NCBI GenBank assembly: GCA_035303945.1 | Contig: DATGQZ010000001.1 | Coordinates: forward strand, 17,529 to 81,528 | DNA length: 64,000 bases | Reading direction: 5' to 3' | From: DATGMS01 sp035303945 | GTDB lineage: Bacteria; Bacteroidota; Bacteroidia; Cytophagales; Cyclobacteriaceae | Part shown: positions 1-8,538 of the stretch, in pieces | How the letters are laid out: each line of letters starts with the position of its first letter | How positions within the stretch are numbered: the stretch's first letter is position 1 | The notes under the pieces: generated by a model | What the model saw: only the letters and a program-made list of their open reading frames with translations | Told to the model about the DNA's origin: nothing | Database searches by the model: none | Program-made: the position numbers and the translations under genes

Positions 1-529
1 AAAGCATAATAATTCCACGTTGTTGCGCTATTTGAGCAATTTCATCGACGGGTTGCAAGACACCTGTTTCATTGTTGGCTAACATCACCGCGATCAATGC
101 CGTTGTTTCCCTGATGGCATTTTCCAGTGCACCAAGATCTACTAATCCATCTTTGCCGACTGGTAAATATGTAGTCGATATGCCTCTTCGCTCTAAAGCC
201 TTACAGGTGTCTAACACTGCCTTATGCTCAGTGGCAAGCGTTACAATATGCCCTCCCCGCGTCTCCAACGCTTCCAATACACCCCGTATGGCGAGATTGA
301 TGGCTTCTGTCGCCCCACTGGTAAAAATAATTTCCTTGGGACTAGCACCGATTAATACTGCCAGCTGTTCCCTCGCCGTTTCCACCGCTTCCTCAGCAAG
401 CCAGCCCAATGGATAATGGACACTGGAGGCGTTGCCAAACCTTTCTGTAAACCAAGGCAGCATAGCTTCAACAACATCGGGCTCGCAAGGTGTGGTAGCA
501 TTATGATCAAAGTACAGGGGAAATTTCAT
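1..529 (-). CDS. cysteine desulfurase (NifS/IscS-like), 3' end outside window
   Basis: This is a PLP-dependent class V aminotransferase that takes sulfur from L-cysteine as a persulfide for Fe-S cluster or thiolation chemistry. Reading the minus strand from the ATG at 527-529 gives a protein beginning MKFPLYFDHNATTPCEP. It continues with GNASSVH, the typical FTSGATEAIN segment, the TEHKAV segment holding the PLP-stacking histidine, and NNETGV. These are the hallmarks of NifS/IscS N-terminal halves. About 176 residues are present; the PLP lysine and catalytic cysteine loop lie beyond position 1. The gene stands alone at this end, with a terminator from the M14 gene upstream, so its pathway cannot be told from context. 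The family call is secure; NifS versus IscS is not resolved. Confidence 0.93.
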   Translation of the reverse strand, partial: MKFPLYFDHNATTPCEPDVVEAMLPWFTERFGNASSVHYPLGWLAEEAVETAREQLAVLIGASPKEIIFTSGATEAINLAIRGVLEALETRGGHIVTLATEHKAVLDTCKALERRGISTTYLPVGKDGLVDLGALENAIRETTALIAVMLANNETGVLQPVDEIAQIAQQRGIIML

Positions 530-693
530 CAGATGCTGTAAATACTAGCTTGTCAAGGTAAAAATAAAAACCTTTTCCTGCAATGAGAATGGCTTTAATG
601 ATCAGCAGAAGAAGCAAGACTGGTAAGTCTGTTTAAAGACTTTACTGTGCTTCCACAAAATAGGATTTCTAAAAATGCTTCTTTCAGGCTATG

Positions 694-735
694 AAAAAAC
701 CTATCCAAAAAGCTGAAACAGCCTCTCGGATAGGT
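694..735 (-). terminator. rho-independent terminator of the SusCD/M14 operon
   Basis: A two-tier hairpin lies just after the stop codon of the M14 gene. The outer arms are ACCTATCC (699-706) and GGATAGGT (728-735); the inner arms are GCTG (712-715) and CAGC (719-722). Read on the minus strand, the stem is followed directly by six T residues. Confidence 0.8.
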
Positions 736-766
736 CCCATTAACTAAAACTAAGAGAACTTTTAAC

Positions 767-3352
767 TTACAAACTTACCTTATCACCAAAGAACAGGGCA
801 TTGATCAACAGCCGGTCAGTGCCATGCCAATAGCTTCTATAGGTTGGATCATCGGCAAAAAGTACAATGGCACCCTGCCCTTTCTTTTCTGCTATTATGG
901 ATGCTGATTGACTCACTTTACGGATATTGTCCTTGGATACATAGCCGCTGACATAAGGTTCGGGCAGGTATTTTGCTACTGTTGCATACCGGTTTTTACT
1001 GGGTTGAAACAGGGTGGTTCCTGTTTTTACTAAGAAATTCACCCTTTGGGACAAACCAAAGGCCAAAGGATTACTTATATCAATATCCGAAAGGAATATT
1101 CCGCCGTTAATCCGATTAGGCACCTCAGTAATCTCCCGTTTGTCGTAATCTACCCGCGTCGCCACATTTGCCTTTGTTACTGTATCTTGAAACAATTTCT
1201 CTGAGGAAATGCCTGTTCGGATAGCCCATTCGGCACCGCCTCGGAAGGTAACTAAGGTGCCCCCATTGTTCACCCAACTTTTGATTTTTTCTACAACCTT
1301 TTCATCCCAACCATTATAAATGCCGTGTGGCAGCACGATCACATTGTAGCGGCTGAGGGGAACACTTGGGAAGTCGTCAAAGTCAAGCTTAGCCAAAGGC
1401 AGTCCTACATGGCGATCGAGTAACTGCCAGATTTGGCCGGCTTCTTCATAATTAGTACCCCTACCGAACACAGTTGCCACCTTGGGTGCCTGCAAAGTAG
1501 TAAAGCTCCTGCTGCCTAAGTCGATGCTATCGTCCAACCATCCGGTGGACACAGCATAAGCATTTATTTTGGCATCGGCGGTTACAGCTGTCAATTCTTG
1601 AAAGAGTTCATCCGCAGAAAGCGCTTGACCAGTGACTGGAATTAATAGAGAGCCATATCCAAATTCTTTTACTCCATCTGCAGTAGAAGATTTAAATGGT
1701 GATAAAGAAGCCTTTACCCGAATCCCCTTGTTAAGCAGTTGTGTCAAAGCCTTGGAGCTGTTATAATCCGTCCATTGCAATAAATAAGCGTAGTTGCTTT
1801 TACCACCCACCACCTGTCCGGAATGATTAGGGAGCTTGGTGATCTTTTCTCCACCAGCTTTAACGACTGCGTTTGATTTTGCCTGCTTAATACCATAAGC
1901 GTGTACAATAGACCAGGCGGTATTGTCATAATACAAGCTGTCTTTCAATAAGGTCATTTCCTCAAAGATAGAATGGATCAGCCTAAACTGTGGCTGTGAA
2001 GCGGGAACTACATATGCATGCCCCTTTTTAAAATTTTCACCCCCAAGGCTCAAATCATTGTCCAAGCCGTACACTTCTATCCTGTGACGCAACAACAATT
2101 CGAGAAACTTATGGGTCAAGCCGATATCATTTTCATCTCCAAAAACGTAGCTTTTAGCGGGATGTGCTTTGGCTTGATCCAAGGCCGATTTGAAGGTGTC
2201 TTTTTGAAGTTTAAAGAGACCCTCCTTTTCTGAAACAGCCGCGCGTAAGGTGCCGATGCCGGTGACAAAATGGTTTCTGATGGTGAAAGCAAAATGTAAG
2301 TCACCGTTTTCGCTTTCTTGCACTAAGCCCCTCGAGCTCGCCTGCTCCAAAGTGACCCCTACAGCCCCATGAAAATCAGGATAGGTAGATCCATAGATCG
2401 GAGAGAGATTGTCAAAAACCTCCCCGGTAAAGTACAACGATCCAATCTTGTCCAATTCTTCAATTTGATACTTAGCGACCACTTTATTGAATTCATAAGA
2501 CGCTTTAGGCATAATTGGACTCTCAGTCCGCTCTGGGGAAGGTTCCAAATAATAGGTACTACCGGTGCCCATTTCATGAAAGTCTATATGTACATTAGGG
2601 TACCATTGATGGAAAAACTCCAACCTCGCCTGGCTCTCCACTTGCGTAGCGCTAAGCCAATCCCGATTGAGGTTGGCGAGATAATGATTGCTCCGCCCAT
2701 TTGGCCAACCTTCACGGTGCTCTTTGTCAAAGGGATCCGCTGAAGGAAAAGCAGACTTATAGGAATTGTGCCAATGGGCAGCCCGATCTCTGCCATCAGG
2801 ATTTTGAGAGGGATCGATTAGAATCACCGCCTCATTCAGAAAACGCTGTGTTTCCTCATTTTCATTGGCCACTAAATAATAAGCAGTCAATAGCGCTGCC
2901 TCTCCGCTGGATGTTTCATTGCCGTGAACACTGTACCCTAACAGCACTACCACTGGATTTTCCGAAGCCGAAATAAGCGGCGGAGCAGGGTCTACCAACT
3001 TTTTATGCTCCTGCTTGATAGCTTCCAAATTTGACAAGTTGGATGGGCTGCTGATGGTAGCGATGATCAAAGGTCGCTCCTCATAGGTCTTGCCTATGGT
3101 CTCCAACTGAATTTTATCTGAATGTTTAGCCAATTCTTCAAAATAGGCGATGATCCTATCATGTCGGGTAAAATGGGTACCGATAGGATATCCCAAAAAT
3201 TCTTGAGGACTAGGAATATCCGGATTAAGCTGAGAGGTGTTTTGGATGTAGTAGGAAATATCCTGTGCCTTAACACCTAAAACCGGAAGGACAAAGGCTC
3301 CCCAGATCAAAAGAAGGCGTTGTGCCAAAAGTTGTGTCAAAATGTTCTTCAT
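767..3352 (-). CDS. secreted M14 family zinc carboxypeptidase
   Basis: This is an 861-residue exported peptidase. Residues 1-30 form a signal peptide ending VKAQ. The catalytic domain shows the first zinc-ligand pair His143/Glu146 in VHGNE, the substrate-carboxylate motif NPDGR, the third ligand region HIDFHEMG, and a likely catalytic Glu in GVTLEQASSRG. The C-terminal third looks like a class I glutamine-amidotransferase-type fold (for example NVIVLPHG and NNGGTLVTFRGG), an arrangement known in large Bacteroidota M14 proteins. It is the last gene after SusC and SusD, 76 bp behind SusD, and is followed by a terminator. The operon therefore pairs outer-membrane import with peptide C-terminal trimming, probably in the periplasm. 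Its control by a SAM riboswitch suggests a sulfur-containing peptide substrate; that part is inference. Confidence 0.9.
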   Translation of the reverse strand: MKNILTQLLAQRLLLIWGAFVLPVLGVKAQDISYYIQNTSQLNPDIPSPQEFLGYPIGTHFTRHDRIIAYFEELAKHSDKIQLETIGKTYEERPLIIATISSPSNLSNLEAIKQEHKKLVDPAPPLISASENPVVVLLGYSVHGNETSSGEAALLTAYYLVANENEETQRFLNEAVILIDPSQNPDGRDRAAHWHNSYKSAFPSADPFDKEHREGWPNGRSNHYLANLNRDWLSATQVESQARLEFFHQWYPNVHIDFHEMGTGSTYYLEPSPERTESPIMPKASYEFNKVVAKYQIEELDKIGSLYFTGEVFDNLSPIYGSTYPDFHGAVGVTLEQASSRGLVQESENGDLHFAFTIRNHFVTGIGTLRAAVSEKEGLFKLQKDTFKSALDQAKAHPAKSYVFGDENDIGLTHKFLELLLRHRIEVYGLDNDLSLGGENFKKGHAYVVPASQPQFRLIHSIFEEMTLLKDSLYYDNTAWSIVHAYGIKQAKSNAVVKAGGEKITKLPNHSGQVVGGKSNYAYLLQWTDYNSSKALTQLLNKGIRVKASLSPFKSSTADGVKEFGYGSLLIPVTGQALSADELFQELTAVTADAKINAYAVSTGWLDDSIDLGSRSFTTLQAPKVATVFGRGTNYEEAGQIWQLLDRHVGLPLAKLDFDDFPSVPLSRYNVIVLPHGIYNGWDEKVVEKIKSWVNNGGTLVTFRGGAEWAIRTGISSEKLFQDTVTKANVATRVDYDKREITEVPNRINGGIFLSDIDISNPLAFGLSQRVNFLVKTGTTLFQPSKNRYATVAKYLPEPYVSGYVSKDNIRKVSQSASIIAEKKGQGAIVLFADDPTYRSYWHGTDRLLINALFFGDKVSL

Positions 3353-3428
3353 CTTTTTGTTGCAATTGTTCGATTTATTGTTGATTCTGAACCAGCAGGG
3401 AAGGCATTACCATCCCCGGCCTTACTGT

Positions 3429-4784
3429 TTAATATCCCGGATTTTGGTCTTCCGGATTTAGGGCATCATCTGCTATAATTTCATTTAAGGGAATGGGGTA
3501 TAGATACTTATTGGATTCGGTAAGTCCTAACACTGCCCCTGCCCTTCCGGTGCGGATCAGATCAAACCACTGATGTCCTTCAAATGCAAATTCTAATCTT
3601 CTCTCCTGCTCTATCGCCAAAAGAATGTCTTCAGCGTTCGTAAGATCCAATGGCGCTAAGCCTGCCCTATTCCTAACTTGGTTTAAGTCAGCTACAGCTC
3701 CTATAAGATTGGGAGTGCCCTTTTTCACGCGAGCTTCTGCTCTCAACAGATACTGTTCCGCAATTCGTAAGATATAGGCTGGATCGTCACCGCTTCCTAT
3801 TCTAAAGTATTTGGTTGAGTAAGGATTGCTACCCAGATAGGAAATGGTTTCTCCCCGGTTTCCTCCGATGGCAGGATCGGTCAATTCAGCCAACAGCTGG
3901 TCGGAAGGATGCCATTCATATCTACCACCTAAGCTACTGGGAAAGCCATAATGGGCATGGTTGTTACGGTCGGCATTGTTGTATGAAAGTTCGAAGATGC
4001 TTTCTTCAGTCTCCTTGTCATTAATAAAAGCTTTATACGGTGCTACCAAAGAAAAACGATTGCTTTCGATGACTGCTGTAGCCAACTGTTCTGCCTGCTC
4101 CCAGTTTCCTTGGTAAAGAAACAATCGCGCCTTTAATGCTTTGGCTGCTTCTTGTGAAGCACGGGTTCTGACAGTAAGTGGAGCGAGCAAATCTTCGGCT
4201 TTGTCCAAATCCGCCAATACCTGCGCATAAGTAGCTTCCAAGGTTGCTCTTCCAATATCGGCTCCGTCGTTCTTGGTCTCAGTAGGATTAAGCACCAGCG
4301 GAACACCTCCCCAAGCCCTGCCTAGATCAAAATATGCCAAGGCTCTTAAGAAATACGCTTCGCCAAGGATCTGGCTGCGTTCAGCATCCGTTAGGTTACG
4401 ATCTTCAATTTGAGGCACCTTGGCAATCAAATGGTTTGCCGTGTTGATTACCCGATAGATCTGAACCCACATGGGCGCGAGGAAGTTGTTGTCTGCTACA
4501 ATATTATGCTGGATAAATTGCTGATACTGGTTATAGGTGCCTGACCATTCGGCTTCCCCTGAAGACAAATAAGAAAAGGCGACATAATCCCTGCCGTAAT
4601 AGCTGTTGTTTTGCAATTCGCTGTAGGCACCAAGCAGGGCTGCCACAGCACCTCCCTTGTTAGTTATGGCTTTTTCGGAGTCTATATCCAACACGGGATC
4701 CTGCTCTAACACATTGCAAGCATGGAGAAATCCAAGCACCAGTGCCAGAATAATTAAGTTGATTGATTTATTATTAGATGTCAT
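3429..4784 (-). CDS. SusD/RagB family surface lipoprotein (unit 1)
   Basis: This 451-residue protein is the ligand-binding lid partner of the SusC transporter just upstream, only 12 bp away. A lipoprotein signal peptide ends at Cys23 in LHACN. SusD marks are visible: an N-terminal helical region with AEWSGTYNQYQQF, the TPR-like helix AYFLRALAYFDLGRAWGGVPLV, and the C-terminal EERR-type segment ERRLEFAFEGHQWFDLIRTG, ending LYPIPLNEI and NPEDQNPGY. At about 450 residues it is at the short end for the family, which suits small ligands such as peptides. It is anchored on the outer face of the outer membrane. The ligand is not evident from sequence; the M14 peptidase neighbour favours a peptide. 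Confidence 0.93.
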   Translation of the reverse strand: MTSNNKSINLIILALVLGFLHACNVLEQDPVLDIDSEKAITNKGGAVAALLGAYSELQNNSYYGRDYVAFSYLSSGEAEWSGTYNQYQQFIQHNIVADNNFLAPMWVQIYRVINTANHLIAKVPQIEDRNLTDAERSQILGEAYFLRALAYFDLGRAWGGVPLVLNPTETKNDGADIGRATLEATYAQVLADLDKAEDLLAPLTVRTRASQEAAKALKARLFLYQGNWEQAEQLATAVIESNRFSLVAPYKAFINDKETEESIFELSYNNADRNNHAHYGFPSSLGGRYEWHPSDQLLAELTDPAIGGNRGETISYLGSNPYSTKYFRIGSGDDPAYILRIAEQYLLRAEARVKKGTPNLIGAVADLNQVRNRAGLAPLDLTNAEDILLAIEQERRLEFAFEGHQWFDLIRTGRAGAVLGLTESNKYLYPIPLNEIIADDALNPEDQNPGY

Positions 4785-4796
4785 AATAGCGATGAA

Positions 4797-7700
4797 TTAA
4801 AAGGTAAGGTTAAGCCCAACTTGGAAACTTCTAGGCTGCGGCACAGTAGCATGATCAATGCCGCGGACATTTTGGTTTGATTCTGCTACGTTCACTTCTG
4901 GATCAAGTCCTTCATAAGAAGTCAGAGTCCAGAGATTAGCTGCCTGCACGTACACCCTTGCCTTCTGGATTCTCAGTCGGTTTAAGGTTTCTGAAGGTAT
5001 GGTATAACCCAATGATACCGTGCGCAACCTCAAGAAAGAGGCATCAGAGAGTAATCTACTGCTTGGCAAATTATAATTGTTGCCAACCTTAGTCATCCGA
5101 GGAACATCCGTGACATCGCCTGGTTGCTGCCACCTGTTCAATTGACCGGGTAAAAAGGTAATAGAACCATTTCGCGTACCCCCGTGCTCCATAAAGAACC
5201 TGTTCAAATTGAGGATTTCTGCACCAATTTCGTAGTTGAACATAAAAGAGAAATCCAGGTTTTTGTAGTTAAAGGTATTGGTCAAGCCACCAAAGAAGTC
5301 CGGCCAGGCATTGCCCACGATGTGGCGGTCTGCAGCGGTAATCTGTCCATCTTCATTCACATCACGATACACTGCGTCACCTGTCTGGGGATCTACATAA
5401 AGCTGTTCATACACCCAAAAGGAATAAAGCGGGTAACCTTCTTCCATCCGAACCCAATCTCTGCTGTGTTGGGTAATCGGCACGGGCAGGGATAGAATCT
5501 TGTTGACATTCCTAGCAATGTTAAAGGAGGTGGTCCAAACCAAGCCAGACCTTTCAATATTAGTGGAATTGATGCTCAACTCTACCCCCTTGTTGCTGAT
5601 TTCTCCAAGGTTTTCGAAGATGCTGGTGAAGCCCAATTTGCCAGCTACCGGTACTTGTACCAATAAGTCTGAAGTAAATTTATCATAGTAGTTGGCCTCT
5701 ACCTGAACTTTGTTGTTTAGGAAGGCCAAGTCCAAGCCGATATTCCACTGTCTGGTCGTTTCCCATTTCAGATCGGGGTTTGCCAACTGTTCAGGGCTGA
5801 TGCCAGGTTGCTGTAGATAATTGTTACCTGCCCTCCATAATCCCAAAGACGCAAAATCATTGATGCCATTTTGATTGCCCGTTATACCGATATTCGCTCT
5901 CAGCTTAATCAAATCAAACGGTAAGGCATCAGCAAAAGCCTCTTCTGACAAAACCCAAGATGCACCCAAAGAAGGGAAATACCCCCAACGGTTAGATGAA
6001 CCAAAGCGGGAAGAAGCATCTGCCCTTACGCTTGCATCGACGCCATATTTATTGTTGATATTGTAGCTTGCCCGTGAAAAGAAAGACAATAACCCATAGC
6101 TGCTGCCGGACGTGCTCCCTGTCTGTAAAGAAGAGGAGCCAATTTCCTTGAAATCATTACTCGGGAAATTTTGACCGCTCAGGCTCAGATAGCTGCTCTT
6201 GGTCTGTTGGATCGTATTACCCAAAATCACATTGAGGAAGTTTTTGCCAAAACGCTTGTTATAACTTAACACTTGCTCATTGATCAACGTAGTAACTTGA
6301 CTTTGATATCTTGAGGCATTGCCTTGTGGCTGACCTGCAGCAATAAGGGTATTATTGTAAGTCCGGTCTTCGTAGCTGTTGTAGTCAATACTCCAGCTGG
6401 ACTTCAAACTTAGACCTTCAACAATTTCATAATCCGCATATACGTTGCTGACTAAACGGTTAGAGAGCGCGCTCATGTCTAAGTTTTCGAGCAAGGCCAA
6501 ATGGTTATCAAATATCCCATATTTGGCATAGCTGCCATCCTCATTGAATACAGGGAGATAGGTTGGCACGTAAAGAGAAGAGTTGATCACCCCTGCGGCG
6601 CTGTCATTGTTTTTACTGTGTATCCTTTTGGAGTGGGAAATAGAGGTACTGGTACCTACCATCAATTTGCTGTTGATCGACTGATCAAAGTTGAACCTTC
6701 CGGAATACCTTTCAAACGCTGAAGGTTTCAGGATGCCTTCTTGGTTGAAATACCCCCCGCCAATAAAATATTTGCTTTTTTCGGAGCCACCAGAAAGGCT
6801 CAAGTCATAGCTTTGGGTCAAGCCTGTCTGAAAAACATCAGGAATTCGGGAATAGGTAGTCTGCTCTTCTGGTAGGCCTTGCCCACCTTCGGATACAGGT
6901 CTGAATGGACGATTGGCATACTCCCCGCCATCGTTGATAAAAGTCTCATTGATCAACTCAGCCTCTTGCTGCGCGTTGACGGTCTCATAGATCTTAGCCG
7001 CTTTGGATACACCAAAATAAGAATTAAACGAGATCGTAGAAGCTTCATTGATTTTACCTCTCTTGGTCGTAATTAACACTACACCATTAGCTCCTCTTGC
7101 TCCATAGATAGCAGTGGCATTCGCATCCTTTAGGATTTCAATACTTTCTATGTCGTTGGGATTGAGGTCCGCCAAGGGATTGGTGGATTGTCCGCCCAAG
7201 CTTGCAGTCGATAGGTTTTGATTGTTGATAAAGACCCCATCGACAATGTATAAGGGGTTATTGCCGGCGTTAATAGACGTTGTCCCTCTTACGCGAACAA
7301 AAATACCACCTCCGGGTGTACCAGAACCTGCAGACACTTGAACTCCAGCTGCTTTACCTTGTAGCAATTGATCGGGAGACGGCACTGGAATTTCCTTTAA
7401 CTCTGCGGCATTGACGGAGGTGACCGTACTGGAAATGGTCTTTTTGGATTGCGCTCCATAACCGGTCACAACGACTTCCCCCAGGTCCGTAGCACTTTCC
7501 TCCAAAATCACCTGCAATGGTGAAGCAGTGTTCGGACCTATAGTTACCTCTTTATTTTGAAAGCCGATACTGGAGAAGACTAGCGTCTGACCATTGGGTA
7601 CTTCAATCGCGAAGTTGCCGTCGATGTCAGTGACTGTTCCACGGGAGGTGGATTTAATCAATATGTTGACACCGGGGATGCCAAGGCTGTTGCTTTTTTC

Positions 7701-7805
7701 AACAACAGAACCTTTTACCAGGATATTCTGCGCCCATGCCCAGTCAGAGAAGCAGAACAAAATGACAAGCACCAATAGGTACTTCTGTGGTAGTGTTTTT
7801 TTCAT
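4797..7805 (-). CDS. SusC/RagA family TonB-dependent outer-membrane transporter (unit 1)
   Basis: This is the TonB-dependent channel of the SusCD complex. The open frame can begin at 7841, but the Met at 7803-7805 (MKKTLPQKYLLVL...) gives a normal signal peptide ending AWAQ and is preferred; the protein is then about 1002 residues. After the signal come a carboxypeptidase-D regulatory-like domain (GIPGVNILIKSTSRGTVTDI), the TonB box region EVVVTGYG, the plug with the SusC signature TSINAGNNPLYIVDGVF, and a C-terminal beta barrel ending in the aromatic strand SFQVGLNLTF. No STN domain is present, so sigma/anti-sigma signalling is unlikely. Expression appears to be set by a SAM-I riboswitch about 300 nt upstream, unusual for this family. 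Confidence 0.94.
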   Translation of the reverse strand: MKKTLPQKYLLVLVILFCFSDWAWAQNILVKGSVVEKSNSLGIPGVNILIKSTSRGTVTDIDGNFAIEVPNGQTLVFSSIGFQNKEVTIGPNTASPLQVILEESATDLGEVVVTGYGAQSKKTISSTVTSVNAAELKEIPVPSPDQLLQGKAAGVQVSAGSGTPGGGIFVRVRGTTSINAGNNPLYIVDGVFINNQNLSTASLGGQSTNPLADLNPNDIESIEILKDANATAIYGARGANGVVLITTKRGKINEASTISFNSYFGVSKAAKIYETVNAQQEAELINETFINDGGEYANRPFRPVSEGGQGLPEEQTTYSRIPDVFQTGLTQSYDLSLSGGSEKSKYFIGGGYFNQEGILKPSAFERYSGRFNFDQSINSKLMVGTSTSISHSKRIHSKNNDSAAGVINSSLYVPTYLPVFNEDGSYAKYGIFDNHLALLENLDMSALSNRLVSNVYADYEIVEGLSLKSSWSIDYNSYEDRTYNNTLIAAGQPQGNASRYQSQVTTLINEQVLSYNKRFGKNFLNVILGNTIQQTKSSYLSLSGQNFPSNDFKEIGSSSLQTGSTSGSSYGLLSFFSRASYNINNKYGVDASVRADASSRFGSSNRWGYFPSLGASWVLSEEAFADALPFDLIKLRANIGITGNQNGINDFASLGLWRAGNNYLQQPGISPEQLANPDLKWETTRQWNIGLDLAFLNNKVQVEANYYDKFTSDLLVQVPVAGKLGFTSIFENLGEISNKGVELSINSTNIERSGLVWTTSFNIARNVNKILSLPVPITQHSRDWVRMEEGYPLYSFWVYEQLYVDPQTGDAVYRDVNEDGQITAADRHIVGNAWPDFFGGLTNTFNYKNLDFSFMFNYEIGAEILNLNRFFMEHGGTRNGSITFLPGQLNRWQQPGDVTDVPRMTKVGNNYNLPSSRLLSDASFLRLRTVSLGYTIPSETLNRLRIQKARVYVQAANLWTLTSYEGLDPEVNVAESNQNVRGIDHATVPQPRSFQVGLNLTF

Positions 7806-7976
7806 TGAATTGATAAATAAGTAGGGAAAAGCCTTGATCAATATATCACTGATCGTTATGGCCGAATCATAAATTGTTTACTAATGGATGGAATTAGGAA
7901 GGCATCGATACAATACTCCCATTCTATCGCACAACGACAGGTAGGGTTGGATCAAAGCACAACAGCTGGATTGCTA

Positions 7977-8081
7977 TCAACACATCATTTTGCCCATACA
8001 ACAACTGCCCATAGTAGCATACACAGCAGAGGGAGTCAGTTGAAAAAAAATTGGATGAGATGTAAGCGTAAGCGTTTTCAT
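7977..8081 (-). CDS. 34-aa Cys/Met-rich small ORF in the SAM-riboswitch leader
   Basis: An ATG at 8079-8081 opens a 34-codon frame ending in TGA at 7977-7979, starting about 20 nt after the riboswitch and ending about 170 nt before susC. It starts MKTLTLTSHPIFFQLTPSA, hydrophobic and polar in an unstructured way, and ends TMGSCCMGKMMC. The last 12 residues hold four Met and three Cys. Sulfur amino acids crowded at the end of a short ORF, in a transcript already controlled by SAM, suggest a leader peptide that senses Cys/Met charging, or a genuine small thiol or metal-binding peptide. I do not recognise a named family. The frame is seen directly; translation and role are inference. No T-rich terminator hairpin was found between this ORF and susC. 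Confidence 0.55.
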   Translation of the reverse strand: MKTLTLTSHPIFFQLTPSAVYATMGSCCMGKMMC

Positions 8082-8100
8082 GAGATTTTGATTTATCATT

Positions 8101-8198
8101 CCTTTATTGATTAAGGCAGGATGTAGCACCTTTCAGCTGTCACTGATGGTTGCCAGAGCGTCATTGAGCCTGGTCTCTCGACTCTTCGTAATAAATAC
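8101..8198 (-). ncRNA. SAM-I (S-box) riboswitch
   Basis: On the minus strand the RNA runs from 8198 to 8101. It carries the conserved S-box core: CGAAGAGTCGAGAGACCAGG, then CTCTGGCAACC with CCAG/CTGG pairing, and the diagnostic 3' block AAGGTGCTACATCCTGCC (complement of 8115-8132). A short P1 stem can form from TTTATT near 8196 and AATAAA near 8104. S-box RNAs bind S-adenosylmethionine and usually turn off sulfur assimilation or methionine uptake genes when SAM is plentiful. Here the downstream transcript reads through a small Cys/Met-rich ORF into susC, susD and an M14 peptidase gene. No classic terminator follows, so control may act on translation or through the small ORF. Confidence 0.9.
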
Positions 8199-8202
8199 CC
8201 CA

Positions 8203-8210
8203 CAAATATA
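8203..8210 (-). promoter_or_regulatory. Bacteroidota -7 promoter element for the riboswitch transcript
   Basis: The minus strand reads TATATTTG here, an exact TAnnTTTG match. It sits about 5-8 nt before the expected 5' end of the SAM riboswitch, which is where transcription should start. A clear -33 box is not seen; the region upstream is T-rich. Confidence 0.65.
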
Positions 8211-8400
8211 GTAGACTTTGTATGAAAAATAAAAGCGTCACCAAGATTTTTTTCTAAATGAAAATTTGGGGAATAGTCCCGCTAATTTAGGAATATCGAA
8301 CAAAATTTTGGCGTCATCACATTTCCCTAAAACCTACGCTACCCAACCCAATATCTACCATACACTTATCTATGAAAGTGACCCATGGCAATCGTTAATT

Positions 8401-8429
8401 ATAATCGTTCTAAATATTCTAACGATTAT
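8401..8429. repeat. 9-bp perfect inverted repeat, candidate operator
   Basis: ATAATCGTT (8401-8409) and AACGATTAT (8421-8429) form a perfect inverted repeat with an 11-bp spacer, in the divergent gap between the SAM-riboswitch promoter and the oxidoreductase operon. Another AATCGTT lies just upstream near 8390. There is no T tail, so it looks like a dimeric regulator site rather than a terminator. The regulator is unknown. Confidence 0.45.
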
Positions 8430-8538
8430 TCCTAAGTCGTGATTTTATTGTCAAAATTAATTTTTTAACCAATCTTTGCTTTGTAACCAACCCGATCACA
8501 ATGGATCGTTATGTTAGCTCATTTTATTTAATGTAGTT

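Noticed and set aside
72..416. Plus-strand 114-codon frame at the left end
   Set aside because: It is antisense to a clear cysteine desulfurase reading on the minus strand, whose protein motifs are intact.
7884..8114. Plus-strand 76-codon frame in the susC leader region
   Set aside because: It runs antisense across the Cys/Met-rich mini-ORF and up to the riboswitch, has no promoter or family resemblance, and its composition is not protein-like.
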